Positions 29,524 through 37,948 of a stretch of DNA of 64,000 bases are shown one piece after another; the stretch's first letter is position 1, and each line of letters opens with the position of its first letter. The stretch lies in the NCBI GenBank assembly GCA_902563105.1, contig CACEVU010000002.1, positions 1-64,000 on the forward strand. Direction: 5' to 3'. The stretch is from an uncultured SAR86 cluster bacterium (GTDB lineage: Bacteria > Pseudomonadota > Gammaproteobacteria > Magnimaribacterales > AG-339-G14). The notes beneath the pieces are model-generated. The model worked only from the letters and a program-made list of their open reading frames with translations, ran no database searches and was not told the origin of the DNA. The position numbers and the translations under genes are program-made.

Positions 29524-30657
29524 TCATTGGAGCGTGAAGAGTGAAAGTTTTCCTTTAGAATCTAACGCTAACACTGTCTCTTCTTCGACAGAAACAGAAA
29601 TAATCTTTGATCTTGATATTCTTTGCCTCGCTACTTGCTCTCCTTGATTAGTATCCAATACATGAAGATAGCCTTGAAAGTCTCCATAAACTATTAGGGA
29701 TTTTATTTTTTTTGGAGAAGTTAGTTCTCTCAAATAAAAATCTTTATTGAGCCACTCTAAATCCCCATTATTTTGTGAATAGGCTATAACCTGATCCTTT
29801 TCGTCTATTAAAATTACCTTGCCCCTTGAAGATAGTAGGTCGTTTGCTGTAGAAGTCTTTTCTTTCCAAATGAATCTTCCTGACCTAGCGTCCAAAGCAG
29901 CAATGTCACCTTGAAAAGTTGCAACAAAAGCTATTCCGCCAGAAAAAACAAAATTTCCGTCTATATCAACTATTCTTCCAATCTCAGAAGTTTCTTTAGA
30001 TGTGGTAATAGGTATTTCCCATTGGGTAACCCCAGATCTAGGTTCGATCTTTGCCAAATTTCCGTTTGAAAATCCTACAAATAAGAAGCCCTCATAAAAT
30101 GATGGTTCAGATGTACCTCTAAGAGTTAAATTTGGTATGACGCTCCTGTAATCCCATCTGAATTTTCCGGTATCTAAGTCTAAAGCTGTAACCCTTCCAT
30201 CAATATTTTGAATAGCAACAATATCGCCATCAGTAGCAGGTGGAGCTAAGATCTCTCCTTCGGTTGAATACTGCCAGAGAATCTCTCCGGAACTTTTTTC
30301 CAAACAAAAGACATTTCCGTCTGAAGAGCTCAATAACAGTTTATTAAAACCCAATGTAATACCAGTTGAAATATTTGTATCTAACTTATTACTCCAAGTT
30401 TTCTTTCCATTTTTAGAAATTGATTTTATCTCTCCTTTTGAGTCGAAAACGTAAATGTTTTTATCATCAGAAGAAATTCTCACCTTGCCAGAAGGCATTG
30501 ATTTAAAAACATTTAAAGACCAACTTTTATCTAAAGAAAATTTCTCTGAAAATTCTTTAGTTAATTCGTTTGGTTTTTCCTCTTCTTTTGCCCCAGTTTC
30601 GCAAGCAACAAGAAAAATAAAGAATATTAAAAGAACATATTTTTTTTGATACATCAT
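29524..30657 (-). CDS. bamB: Outer membrane assembly lipoprotein BamB
   Basis: BamB is an outer-membrane lipoprotein of the BAM complex that helps BamA insert beta-barrel proteins. An N-terminal lipoprotein signal is visible with the lipobox LVAC near residue 19. The rest is an eight-bladed PQQ-type propeller with repeated motifs such as GNVFCLEKSSGEILWQY and GRVTALDLDTGKFRWDY. At 377 residues it is close to E. coli BamB (392). It overlaps yfgM by 4 nt if the first ATG is used; a second ATG follows at once. BamC is also encoded here. Confidence 0.95.
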   Translation of the reverse strand: MMYQKKYVLLIFFIFLVACETGAKEEEKPNELTKEFSEKFSLDKSWSLNVFKSMPSGKVRISSDDKNIYVFDSKGEIKSISKNGKKTWSNKLDTNISTGITLGFNKLLLSSSDGNVFCLEKSSGEILWQYSTEGEILAPPATDGDIVAIQNIDGRVTALDLDTGKFRWDYRSVIPNLTLRGTSEPSFYEGFLFVGFSNGNLAKIEPRSGVTQWEIPITTSKETSEIGRIVDIDGNFVFSGGIAFVATFQGDIAALDARSGRFIWKEKTSTANDLLSSRGKVILIDEKDQVIAYSQNNGDLEWLNKDFYLRELTSPKKIKSLIVYGDFQGYLHVLDTNQGEQVARQRISRSKIISVSVEEETVLALDSKGKLSLFTLQ

Positions 30658-31277
30658 TCTGTTAAAGCTGAAATCTTAAGATTAATAATATTTTTTTGGG
30701 TTTCATTTTCAGATATCATCAGTGCCTCTTTGAAAGATTTTTTTGCATCTTGAAATTTGTTTTCTAAAGCAAGAATATCTCCTTCGAAGATTAATTTATT
30801 GGCTCTATAAATTGTAAAATCATCTTTTAATAAATTTTTAGCTCTATCTAAATCTTCTAAATCAATCAAAATACTTATGATTCTCAAATTAACTATTTCT
30901 TTTAGAAAATTAAACTCTTCTCCCTTATTGCTTAAGATCTCTTTTGCTTTGACCAGCTCAAATAGACCTTCCTGCATTTCATTTTTACTAATAAATTCTG
31001 CTGCGCGTAAAGATTTAAGCATAGCCAAATAGATGGATTCTTCATTAATTTTAGATATTTTATTAAAAGCCAACAAATACTCTTCTTCATCAAAGTTCAA
31101 TTCTGAGTAAGAGCTATAAAACTTTAAGAAAGAATCTCCAGTTTCTTGATCTCTTTTTTGAGCTGAAATCGTGTAATAAAAATAAATTCCATATAGAAAA
31201 ACGAAAGTAGTAATAAATAAGATCACTTTCACATAATTTTCTATAACCCAATCATAAATGCTTTTAAAAATAATCAT
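30654..31277 (-). CDS. yfgM: YfgM-like membrane-anchored TPR protein
   Basis: YfgM is an inner-membrane protein with a periplasmic TPR domain linked to SecYEG and periplasmic chaperones in E. coli. A single membrane segment lies at about residues 14-33 (VILFITTFVFLYGIYFYYT). Helical TPR-like repeats follow, such as FEGDILALENKFQDAKKSFK. At 207 residues it matches the family. Sequence identity is low by nature, and the hisS-yfgM-bamB-der order is the stronger evidence. Confidence 0.88.
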   Translation of the reverse strand: MIIFKSIYDWVIENYVKVILFITTFVFLYGIYFYYTISAQKRDQETGDSFLKFYSSYSELNFDEEEYLLAFNKISKINEESIYLAMLKSLRAAEFISKNEMQEGLFELVKAKEILSNKGEEFNFLKEIVNLRIISILIDLEDLDRAKNLLKDDFTIYRANKLIFEGDILALENKFQDAKKSFKEALMISENETQKNIINLKISALTE

Positions 31278-31284
31278 TATTAGT

Positions 31285-32547
31285 TCATTGGATGTTTTCG
31301 TTTAAATTATTTATCAAGGCTTCAAATCCATTTACTTGAAGTTCTAAATTTTTAGGAAGATTTTTCAAAGTATATGAATTACTGTCAATTTCCTTTTTTC
31401 CAATTATAACCATGAAATCTGTGTTCTTTTTGTTAGCTTTCTTTAAAAGAGATTTTAAATTTTTTTCTTTTCCTAAAAATTGAACAGAAAAATTATTTAA
31501 TTTATTTCTTAATGATGTAGCTAATTTTAAAGCATCTAAAAAATAAGAATCCTCTAGAGAAATTATCATTAAAGATTTTTGTTTAGGAATGATCGAATCT
31601 TCAACCAAAAGCGATAATCTGTCCAAACCAATGGAAAAACCGATAGCACTCGTTTCTCTGCCGCCAATAATTTTTGACAATGAATCGTATCTTCCTCCAC
31701 CACAGACTGTATCTTGAGAGCCTAGCTCATTTGACTTCCACTCAAAAACCAAGTCATTGTAATAATCCAAACCCCTAACTAAGAATGGATTTTCTATGTA
31801 TTTAATTTGCAGTTTTTCAAGAAAATCTTTAATTTTTGAATAATTCTCTTTTGATTTGGTTGAAATTGAATCGTAAATTTTTGGCGCTCCCTCAATTAAA
31901 TTAAACAGTTTTTCGTTTTTTGAATCAAGAATTCTAAGAGGATTTTTTTCTAATCTCTTCAAGCTATCTTCATCTAAATCTTTTTTAAAATTACTGAAAT
32001 AATCTTTAAGCTTTGTGGAATAAATTTTCTGATCTTTTTGGGTGCCTATTGAATTTATTTCTAAAAATATTTTTTCTCCTAATGATAATTTCGTGAAAAA
32101 TTCTTTACAAATTTCAAGAATTTCAAGGTCTATGGAATAATCATCAAAGCCATATGCTTCAAGGCTCAATTGTTGGAATTGACGGCTTCTACCTTTTTGA
32201 GGTCTTTCATACCTAAACATTGGTCCTTTGTATGAAATTCTTTGTTGTCCTGAATCAAGCAGGCCATTCTCAATAGCCATTCGCATAGACCCGGCTGTTC
32301 CTTCAGGTCTCATCGTCATAGACTTACCACTCTTACTTTCGAAAGTGAACATTTCTTTATTAACAATGTCCGATTCATCACCAACTGATCTTTCAAATAG
32401 TTCCGTGTTTTCCAAAATTGGAAATCTTACTTCATCATAGCCATATGATTTTGAAATAGAATTAAATTCCATTTCTATAAAGTCATATTTTTTTGCTTGA
32501 AGAGGTTCAATATCTTGCATTCCTCTTAATTTGGAAATTTTTTTCAT
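31285..32547 (-). CDS. hisS: Histidyl-tRNA synthetase
   Basis: HisRS charges tRNA-His. The class II start KLRGMQDIEPLQAKKYDFIE, motif 2 (FRYERPQKGRSRQFQQLSLE) and the histidine motif LVRGLDYYNDLVFEW are present. AIGFSIGLDRL is motif 3. A C-terminal anticodon domain follows. At 420 residues the length is normal. It lies between ispG and yfgM with gaps of 5-7 nt. Confidence 0.98.
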   Translation of the reverse strand: MKKISKLRGMQDIEPLQAKKYDFIEMEFNSISKSYGYDEVRFPILENTELFERSVGDESDIVNKEMFTFESKSGKSMTMRPEGTAGSMRMAIENGLLDSGQQRISYKGPMFRYERPQKGRSRQFQQLSLEAYGFDDYSIDLEILEICKEFFTKLSLGEKIFLEINSIGTQKDQKIYSTKLKDYFSNFKKDLDEDSLKRLEKNPLRILDSKNEKLFNLIEGAPKIYDSISTKSKENYSKIKDFLEKLQIKYIENPFLVRGLDYYNDLVFEWKSNELGSQDTVCGGGRYDSLSKIIGGRETSAIGFSIGLDRLSLLVEDSIIPKQKSLMIISLEDSYFLDALKLATSLRNKLNNFSVQFLGKEKNLKSLLKKANKKNTDFMVIIGKKEIDSNSYTLKNLPKNLELQVNGFEALINNLNENIQ

Positions 32548-32552
32548 AAAAA

Positions 32553-33665
32553 TTAGACCTCTTTAATTGAAAGCTTACTTTGTGATTGCCTTATTTTTTT
32601 TGCTTGCTTTCGAATTAATTTTTCAAGAGAATCTAATAATTCCTCATTGGAAAGTTTGTGATCAGGTTTTCCATCTACGTAAACTAAATTTTTTGGAGAG
32701 GCTCCAGTCAAACCGATGTGTGCAGCTTTTGATTCTCCAGGACCATTTACATAGCAACCAATAACTGCAATATCTAAATTTTCAGTAACATCTTCAAGTC
32801 TTGATTCAAGGGCATTCATAGTTTTTATAACATCAAAGTTTTGTCTTGCGCAACTTGGACATGCAATGAAATTTATCCCTTTCTTTCTAAGTTTTAATGA
32901 CCTTAAAATATCGAACCCTACCTTAATTTCATCACATGGATTTGATGCCAAGGATACTCTTATAGTGTCTCCTATTCCTTCGGAAAGAAGTTGACCTATG
33001 GCTATTGACGATTTAATAGTTCCACTTCTTAACCCTCCGGCTTCTGTTAATCCAAGGTGCAATGGCTGCTCTATTAATTTACTAATCTTTCTATAACTTT
33101 CGGTCATCATAAAAATATCTGAGGCTTTGATGCTCAACTTAAAATTTTCAAAATTTAATTTTTTTAAAATATTCACATGATTCATTGCAGACTCAACAAG
33201 CGCATCTGAATTAGGTTCTCCATATTTTTTTTGTAATTTTTTTTCAAGGGATCCTGCATTCACTCCAATTCTTATAGGAATGCCAAAATGATCAGCGCAA
33301 GAAATTACTTCTTTTACTTTCTTTTCGTTTCCGATATTTCCAGGATTTATCCTTAAGCAGTCTGCTCCATGCTCAGCAACTTGTATTGCTATTTTATAGT
33401 CAAAATGTATATCAGCAATTAAAGGAACTTTGGTCTGACTCTTTATCTCCTTGAAAGCTTTGACAGAATCAACATCTGGTACAGATATCCTTACTAAATC
33501 AGCACCAACCTTTTCTAATTCTTTTACCTGATTGACAGTTTCCATAACATTTGTAGTTAAAGTGTTTGTCATGCTTTGGACGGATATTTCTGAATCTCCT
33601 CCCACAGGGAGGTTGCCTACATAAATAAGCTTACTTTTTCTGCGTTTAATCTCTGATTGATTCAA
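32553..33665 (-). CDS. ispG: 4-hydroxy-3-methylbut-2-en-1-yl diphosphate synthase
   Basis: IspG is the [4Fe-4S] enzyme before IspH in the MEP pathway. It has the [12 protein letters not shown] start, [29 protein letters not shown], and the cluster motifs [13 protein letters not shown] and [17 protein letters not shown]. At 370 residues the length is that of gammaproteobacteria. Its start overlaps the end of rodZ by 20 nt. Confidence 0.98.
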   Translation of the reverse strand: MNQSEIKRRKSKLIYVGNLPVGGDSEISVQSMTNTLTTNVMETVNQVKELEKVGADLVRISVPDVDSVKAFKEIKSQTKVPLIADIHFDYKIAIQVAEHGADCLRINPGNIGNEKKVKEVISCADHFGIPIRIGVNAGSLEKKLQKKYGEPNSDALVESAMNHVNILKKLNFENFKLSIKASDIFMMTESYRKISKLIEQPLHLGLTEAGGLRSGTIKSSIAIGQLLSEGIGDTIRVSLASNPCDEIKVGFDILRSLKLRKKGINFIACPSCARQNFDVIKTMNALESRLEDVTENLDIAVIGCYVNGPGESKAAHIGLTGASPKNLVYVDGKPDHKLSNEELLDSLEKLIRKQAKKIRQSQSKLSIKEV

Positions 33666-34488
33666 CCTTGTTCTCCTCGTTTAACCAAAAGTGAGCATAG
33701 TTTGTAGAGCCCTTAATTGCTCTTGAAAAAATAATTTTTTTTCCATCTATAAATAAATTTGTTGCTGGAGCATAACCTATTTTAAATCTTAACGGAGGTA
33801 CTCCTGTAAATTCATAACTTCCTGTTTGCATTAGTTCATAGAGAAGCCTTCCATATTTATCAAAAACTACGATCCAGCTTTCACCTTCAATTATTATTTC
33901 AATATTTCTAATGATATCAACAGTTTCGGTAATGGGATTTTCTTTTTCTTTTTTTATACTCAAGGATGTATCTTTTTCTGAATAATTTTCAGTAAATTCT
34001 GAACTACTAGCTTCATAATTGATCGGTTCTAAGGTATCAACTTTCATCTTAGTAATAGCAGAGATATTTTCTTTATTATTAATATCCTGATAAGACTGAG
34101 TGATAAAAAAAATGCTCAATGAAAAGATACTTAATATCATTCCTCCCAAAATATAGAGATATTGTTTTGACTTAAAAAAGTTAAAAAAAACTAAAAAACT
34201 TTTTAAATAAAGATCTTTTCTTCCGTCTTCCATTTGATCTAGTGGCTCTTCTGGCGGGGAAAGAAAATTTTCATAATCAGCCAAAATATCTTTTGTTTCT
34301 ATTTTCAGAAATTTACAGAGCCTATCTATTTGTGATTTAGCAAATATCTCTGGAGGAAGAGATTCAAAATCACCTATTATTATTGCTTGAATGTATCTTG
34401 CGGGAACTTTTGTTTGGTCAGAAATTTCTTTTATAGAAAAGCCCGATTCTTTTAAACTATTCTCTAGCTGATTTTTCCAGCTGTTCAT
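33646..34488 (-). CDS. rodZ: Cytoskeletal protein RodZ
   Basis: RodZ links MreB filaments to the cell-wall machinery and helps set rod shape. The N-terminal HTH domain is seen at about 5-70 ([25 protein letters not shown]). A single membrane segment lies near 110-130 ([20 protein letters not shown]). A C-terminal periplasmic DUF4115 domain ([20 protein letters not shown]) ends the 280-residue protein. Its place before ispG is conserved. pilF and rlmN, usual neighbours between rodZ and ndk, are missing. Confidence 0.92.
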   Translation of the reverse strand: MNSWKNQLENSLKESGFSIKEISDQTKVPARYIQAIIIGDFESLPPEIFAKSQIDRLCKFLKIETKDILADYENFLSPPEEPLDQMEDGRKDLYLKSFLVFFNFFKSKQYLYILGGMILSIFSLSIFFITQSYQDINNKENISAITKMKVDTLEPINYEASSSEFTENYSEKDTSLSIKKEKENPITETVDIIRNIEIIIEGESWIVVFDKYGRLLYELMQTGSYEFTGVPPLRFKIGYAPATNLFIDGKKIIFSRAIKGSTNYAHFWLNEENKVESIRD

Positions 34489-34498
34489 GGATAATAAA

Positions 34499-34906
34499 CT
34501 AAAACAAAGATGACATTATTTCAATTTCTCTTTCTGCAGAGTCTTTAGAATCCGAACCGTGAACGGCGTTTTTTGAAGTTGATTCGGCATACTTTTTTCT
34601 AATTGTTCCTTCTTTGGCTTCAGCAGGATTGGTTGCCCCCATAAGATCTCTATAATTACTAATGCAACTTTCGCCTTGAAGTATCTGAACAATAGCAGGG
34701 CCAGAGGTTATAAAGTCCACCAAGTCATTAAAAAAAGGTTTTTTTGAATGCTCTGCATAGAAATTTTCCGCTATTTCTTTTGATATGTTTGTCTTTACAC
34801 TATTTAAAATGATTAAATCTTTGGAACTAATCATTTCATTAATTTCTTCGACATAGTTGTTGGCTACTGCATCTGGTTTAATTATGCATAAAGTTTTTTC
34901 ATTCAT
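34499..34906 (-). CDS. ndk: Nucleoside diphosphate kinase
   Basis: Ndk transfers phosphate between nucleoside tri- and diphosphates by a phospho-His. The start MNEKTLCIIKPDAVANN and the active site NAVHGSDSKDSAEREI are clear. At 135 residues it is slightly shorter than E. coli Ndk (143), as in many bacteria. It overlaps iscX by one base and precedes rodZ by 10 nt. Confidence 0.98.
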   Translation of the reverse strand: MNEKTLCIIKPDAVANNYVEEINEMISSKDLIILNSVKTNISKEIAENFYAEHSKKPFFNDLVDFITSGPAIVQILQGESCISNYRDLMGATNPAEAKEGTIRKKYAESTSKNAVHGSDSKDSAEREIEIMSSLF

Positions 34907-35100
34907 TAATCTTTCTCCTCAATCCAAATAGCTTGAATAGCCTCTAAAATCTTTTCATTACAGTTTTCTTCCTTACCCTCAAAACCTTCAAGGGATGTAA
35001 CCATATTCATAAGGTCAATAAAAAGCAACTTTTCAGGATTTTTATCTGGAAATTTTTCACAAAGATTATCTACAATCTCGTACGTATCTGACCAATCCAT
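34906..35100 (-). CDS. iscX: IscX iron-sulfur cluster assembly adaptor
   Basis: IscX (YfhJ) binds IscS and iron and modulates cluster assembly. The 64-residue protein starts MDWSDTYEIVDNLCEKFPD and has the conserved FIDLMNMVTSLEGF and C-terminal EAIQAIWIEEKD. It is last in the isc operon, 5 nt after the ferredoxin-IscA fusion, as in E. coli. Confidence 0.95.
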   Translation of the reverse strand: MDWSDTYEIVDNLCEKFPDKNPEKLLFIDLMNMVTSLEGFEGKEENCNEKILEAIQAIWIEEKD

Positions 35101-35105
35101 TTTGA

Positions 35106-35834
35106 TTATTTAGCTGACAGATCTTTCGCTAAGTTTTCTTCAAAATTAAAACTTTCTCCACAACCACATTCAGCTGACACATTAGGATTAATAAAAACCA
35201 ACTCCTGATTGAGGTTTTTTTTGATGAAATCAAGTTTTGTGCCTTTGAGAAAGATAAAGCTTTTGTCTTGAATAGAAAGATTTATACCATTGATTAGACC
35301 ATTAAAATCGTTTTTATCAATTTCTGATATCAAATCTAGTTTATATGCAAAACCTGAGCATCCTGAGTCTACCAACGAAATTTTTATGCCTTTTGAATTT
35401 CCTATTTCAATCATTGAAGAAAGATGATTGGCAGCATTATTTGAAATATCAAAATCCTTAGAAGAAATATCTTTATCTGAAGCTTTTGAGTTTTTTGGGT
35501 GATTTTCTGAAACCATATTTATTGTATATTTAGGTATTTCAATTTCTAAGTCAGAATCTTTAACAATAGTCTGACAACTAAGCCTAGATCTGGATTCTAA
35601 TCCCCATGCTTTGTCCAATAAATCTTCCTCATCATCTGTAGATTCGTTTAAGGAATCAAATCCTTCAGTGAAAATGACATGACATGTCGTACAAGCACAC
35701 GAAAGTTCGCAGGCATGTTCAATATCTATATCCTGATTAAGTAGGTTTTCACAAACAGACATGCCAGAGACTGCCTCAAACTCAGCACCATCTGGACATA
35801 AATCAACATGTGGTTTTACCTTTATTTTTGGCAT
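35106..35834 (-). CDS. Fused 2Fe-2S ferredoxin and IscA-type Fe-S carrier
   Basis: One 242-residue frame joins two isc proteins that are normally separate. Residues 1 to about 110 are an adrenodoxin-type [2Fe-2S] ferredoxin (Fdx), with cluster cysteines in ACELSCACTTC and RSRLSCQT. Residues about 128-238 are an A-type carrier (IscA/HesB), with the Cys ligands in VDSGCSGFAYKLD and AECGCGESF. A Ser/Lys/Asp-rich linker of about 20 residues joins them. Fdx supplies electrons to IscS/IscU and IscA carries clusters to targets, so fusion would couple the two. It overlaps iscU by one base (TGATG) and lies before iscX. No hscB or hscA lies between iscU and this gene. Confidence 0.93.
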   Translation of the reverse strand: MPKIKVKPHVDLCPDGAEFEAVSGMSVCENLLNQDIDIEHACELSCACTTCHVIFTEGFDSLNESTDDEEDLLDKAWGLESRSRLSCQTIVKDSDLEIEIPKYTINMVSENHPKNSKASDKDISSKDFDISNNAANHLSSMIEIGNSKGIKISLVDSGCSGFAYKLDLISEIDKNDFNGLINGINLSIQDKSFIFLKGTKLDFIKKNLNQELVFINPNVSAECGCGESFNFEENLAKDLSAK

Positions 35835-36256
35835 CAGTCATTGTTTCTTAGGCTTTTAAAATCATCAATGGCTCTGTGAATAGCCTCTTCAGCTAAAACG
35901 CTGCAGTGAATCTTAATAGCAGGTAATTCAAGGATGTCGACAATCTCTTGATTGGAAATTTTTTGTGCTTCCTCGAGTGTTTTTCCTTTTAGCATATCTA
36001 TTAATTCTCCACTAGATGCAATTGCTGAACCACAACCATAAGTTTTAAATTTTGCGTCAACGATTTTATTAGTACCATCTACATTCTCACATTTAATTTG
36101 AAGTTTCATGACGTCTCCGCAAGCAGGAGCGCCAACAATACCAGTTCCAACCCTGTGGAAATCTTTATCACCTGGTTTCCATCTACCTACGCTAGCTCCC
36201 TCAGGATTTTTGAGTGTTTCTTCGAATTTATCTACTACTTTCTGTGAATAAGCCAT
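35834..36256 (-). CDS. iscU: Iron-sulfur cluster scaffold IscU
   Basis: IscU is the scaffold on which IscS-derived sulfur and iron are built into clusters. The three cluster cysteines are in GAPACGDVMKLQI, TYGCGSAIASS and IHCSVLAEEAIHRAI, and the conserved Asp is in ACGD. At 140 residues it is slightly longer than E. coli IscU (128). The HscA recognition motif LPPVK appears here as LPAIK, in line with the absence of hscA nearby. It lies 27 nt after iscS. Confidence 0.97.
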   Translation of the reverse strand: MAYSQKVVDKFEETLKNPEGASVGRWKPGDKDFHRVGTGIVGAPACGDVMKLQIKCENVDGTNKIVDAKFKTYGCGSAIASSGELIDMLKGKTLEEAQKISNQEIVDILELPAIKIHCSVLAEEAIHRAIDDFKSLRNND

Positions 36257-36283
36257 TTTTACCTCACAATTGCTAAAACTATT

Positions 36284-37708
36284 TTATGCCCAAACTATTT
36301 TATCTAAATCTATTCCGTCTTGATACATTTCCCACAAAGGAGAAATCTCTCTCAGTCTATTTACTGAATCCTTTACTAAATTTACAGTTTCTCTAACTTC
36401 TTCTTCGCGTGTAAATCTTCCGAATGAAAATCTTATCGAGCTGTGAGCCAGTTCGTCTTTTCTACCGAGAGCCCTCAAGACATATGAAGGTTCAAGACTT
36501 GCAGAAGTGCAAGCAGAACCAGATGAAACTGCGATGTTCTTCAAAGCCATAATCAAGGACTCTCCTTCAACAAAGTTAAATGACATATTAAATATGCCTG
36601 GAAAAGAATTATCTTGGGCCCCGTTTACGTAAACTTCTTCCATATCCTTTAAGCCGTTCCAAAGAATATCTCTATACTTTGAAAGGTTAGAGTAATCTTC
36701 GTCCATTTTTTCTTTAGCGAGCTTAAAAGCCTCACCCATCCCAACAATTTGATGTGTAGGAAGCGTACCTGCTCTAATGCCTCTTTCTTGTCCGCCTCCG
36801 TGGAACAACGGCTGAAGTCTAACTCTGGGTTTTCTTCTTATATAAAGCGCGCCTATACCCTTTGGCCCATATATTTTATGAGCTGAAAATGACATTAAAT
36901 CTACATCAAGATCCGTTAAGTCGATTTGAATTTTACCTGCACTTTGTGCAGCATCAACGTGAAAAATAATTCCATTTTCTCTTGTAATCTTTCCTATTGA
37001 ACGGATATCGTTAATAACTCCGATCTCGTTGTTTATATGCATAAGTGATACAAGGACAGTGTCTTCGCGAATCGCTTCTTGAACAGCCTCTGGCGTTATC
37101 AAGCCATTTTTGTTTGGTTCTAGATAAGTAACCTCGTAAGATTCATTTTCTAGTTGACGGCAAACGTCTAAAACAGCCTTGTGTTCTATTTTAGAAGTAA
37201 TGATATGTTTTCCTTTTTTTGAATAGAAATATGAAGCGCCTTTGATTGCTAAATTATCTGATTCTGTAGCTCCAGAAGTCCAGATGATCTCTCTCGGATC
37301 ACAATTTAGTAAGTTAGAAACATTTGAACGTGCTTCTTCGACAAGTTCTTCTGCTTTCCAGCCATAGATATGAGATCTGGATCCAGAATTTCCGAAAGCA
37401 CCTTCAAATGATAAACACTCTTTCATTTTATCAATTACCCTTTCGTCCACTGGAGTTGTAGATGCATAATCAAAATAAGTTGTTTTTCTGGGTAGAATAG
37501 ATTTTATATTTGAGCTCTCAGGGCTTCCTTCAGAAAAATTAGATTTAAGATCATTTAAAATAATGTCTCTTTTCAAAAGAGCTTTATCAAGGGTCTTTTC
37601 CCCAGTGGATTTTCTTAGATCGAAGCCAAGTTTGTCCCTTAAATGTAAAGGTACAGCTAATTTCACCCACCAAACGTTGTTTCTTTTAAATAAATATTTC
37701 TTGTCCAT
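36284..37708 (-). CDS. iscS: Cysteine desulfurase IscS with N-terminal recombinase-like extension
   Basis: IscS takes sulfur from cysteine with PLP and feeds Fe-S cluster and tRNA thiolation pathways. The IscS body starts near residue 75 ([19 protein letters not shown]). The PLP Lys lies in [12 protein letters not shown], the active Cys in [14 protein letters not shown], and the tail [18 protein letters not shown] is the IscU-binding end. The first 60 or so residues are foreign to Isc[21 protein letters not shown] and the [17 protein letters not shown] stretch resemble the N-terminal DUF6538 segment of tyrosine recombinases. No ATG, GTG or TTG was found close to the IscS body, so the extension is probably translated. 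The start is the ATG at 37708; a TTG at 37729 is in frame. iscR is not upstream. Confidence 0.93.
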   Translation of the reverse strand: MDKKYLFKRNNVWWVKLAVPLHLRDKLGFDLRKSTGEKTLDKALLKRDIILNDLKSNFSEGSPESSNIKSILPRKTTYFDYASTTPVDERVIDKMKECLSFEGAFGNSGSRSHIYGWKAEELVEEARSNVSNLLNCDPREIIWTSGATESDNLAIKGASYFYSKKGKHIITSKIEHKAVLDVCRQLENESYEVTYLEPNKNGLITPEAVQEAIREDTVLVSLMHINNEIGVINDIRSIGKITRENGIIFHVDAAQSAGKIQIDLTDLDVDLMSFSAHKIYGPKGIGALYIRRKPRVRLQPLFHGGGQERGIRAGTLPTHQIVGMGEAFKLAKEKMDEDYSNLSKYRDILWNGLKDMEEVYVNGAQDNSFPGIFNMSFNFVEGESLIMALKNIAVSSGSACTSASLEPSYVLRALGRKDELAHSSIRFSFGRFTREEEVRETVNLVKDSVNRLREISPLWEMYQDGIDLDKIVWA

Positions 37709-37719
37709 TTTCTTTAAAT

Positions 37720-37751
37720 TGTACCACAATTTACTGATAAATTAAGGTACA
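37720..37751. promoter_or_regulatory. 32-bp inverted repeat just upstream of iscS
   Basis: Two 14-nt arms (37720-37733 and 37738-37751) pair at 12 of 14 positions around a 4-nt centre; the outer six, TGTACC/GGTACA, match fully. It lies 12 nt before the iscS ATG and overlaps TACAAT, a possible -10 box (37717-37722 on the minus strand). It could be an operator or a 5' hairpin. The half-sites CCACA and TAAGG recall the IscR type 2 site, but the spacing (14 instead of 7) is wrong. Confidence 0.55.
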
Positions 37752-37948
37752 GTATTTTTTTATAATAATTTTTATAAACTTATTATTTTTTTATAAAAAA
37801 AAATTATAAAGGAAATGTTTTTGAATTTAGATTTTAGATTAAGTAATCAAAAAATATTAGTTACTAGTTTTATTAAAGTCAGGAAAAAGGAGAGTTCTTT
37901 TTAAGTAAGCAAAATAATTACATAAAAGTTAACGATATCAGTTAAACA
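37752..37948. other. AT-rich intergenic region between iscS and the aldehyde dehydrogenase gene
   Basis: Together with the palindrome this is the longest non-coding stretch in the window (about 240 bp). It is extremely AT-rich, with several TATAAA/TATAAT-like strings that probably hold the iscS promoter. A 29-codon open frame on the plus strand from 37815 (ATGTTTTTG) lacks recognisable similarity and I do not call it a gene. No GC-rich terminator hairpin was found after the dehydrogenase gene. Confidence 0.5.

Noticed and set aside
37709-37729. Extra seven codons of IscS from a TTG start
   Set aside because: The ATG at 37708 is the better start; the TTG lies inside the palindrome and the added residues have no conserved pattern.
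37720-37751. Palindrome read as a canonical IscR type 2 site
   Set aside because: The half-sites fit, but the spacing is 14 nt rather than 7, so it is listed only as an inverted repeat.
37815-37904. A 29-codon plus-strand open frame (ATGTTTTTG...) between the aldehyde dehydrogenase gene and iscS, preceded by AAAGGA
   Set aside because: Short, AT-driven and without recognisable similarity; random frames of this length are common in such AT-rich sequence.
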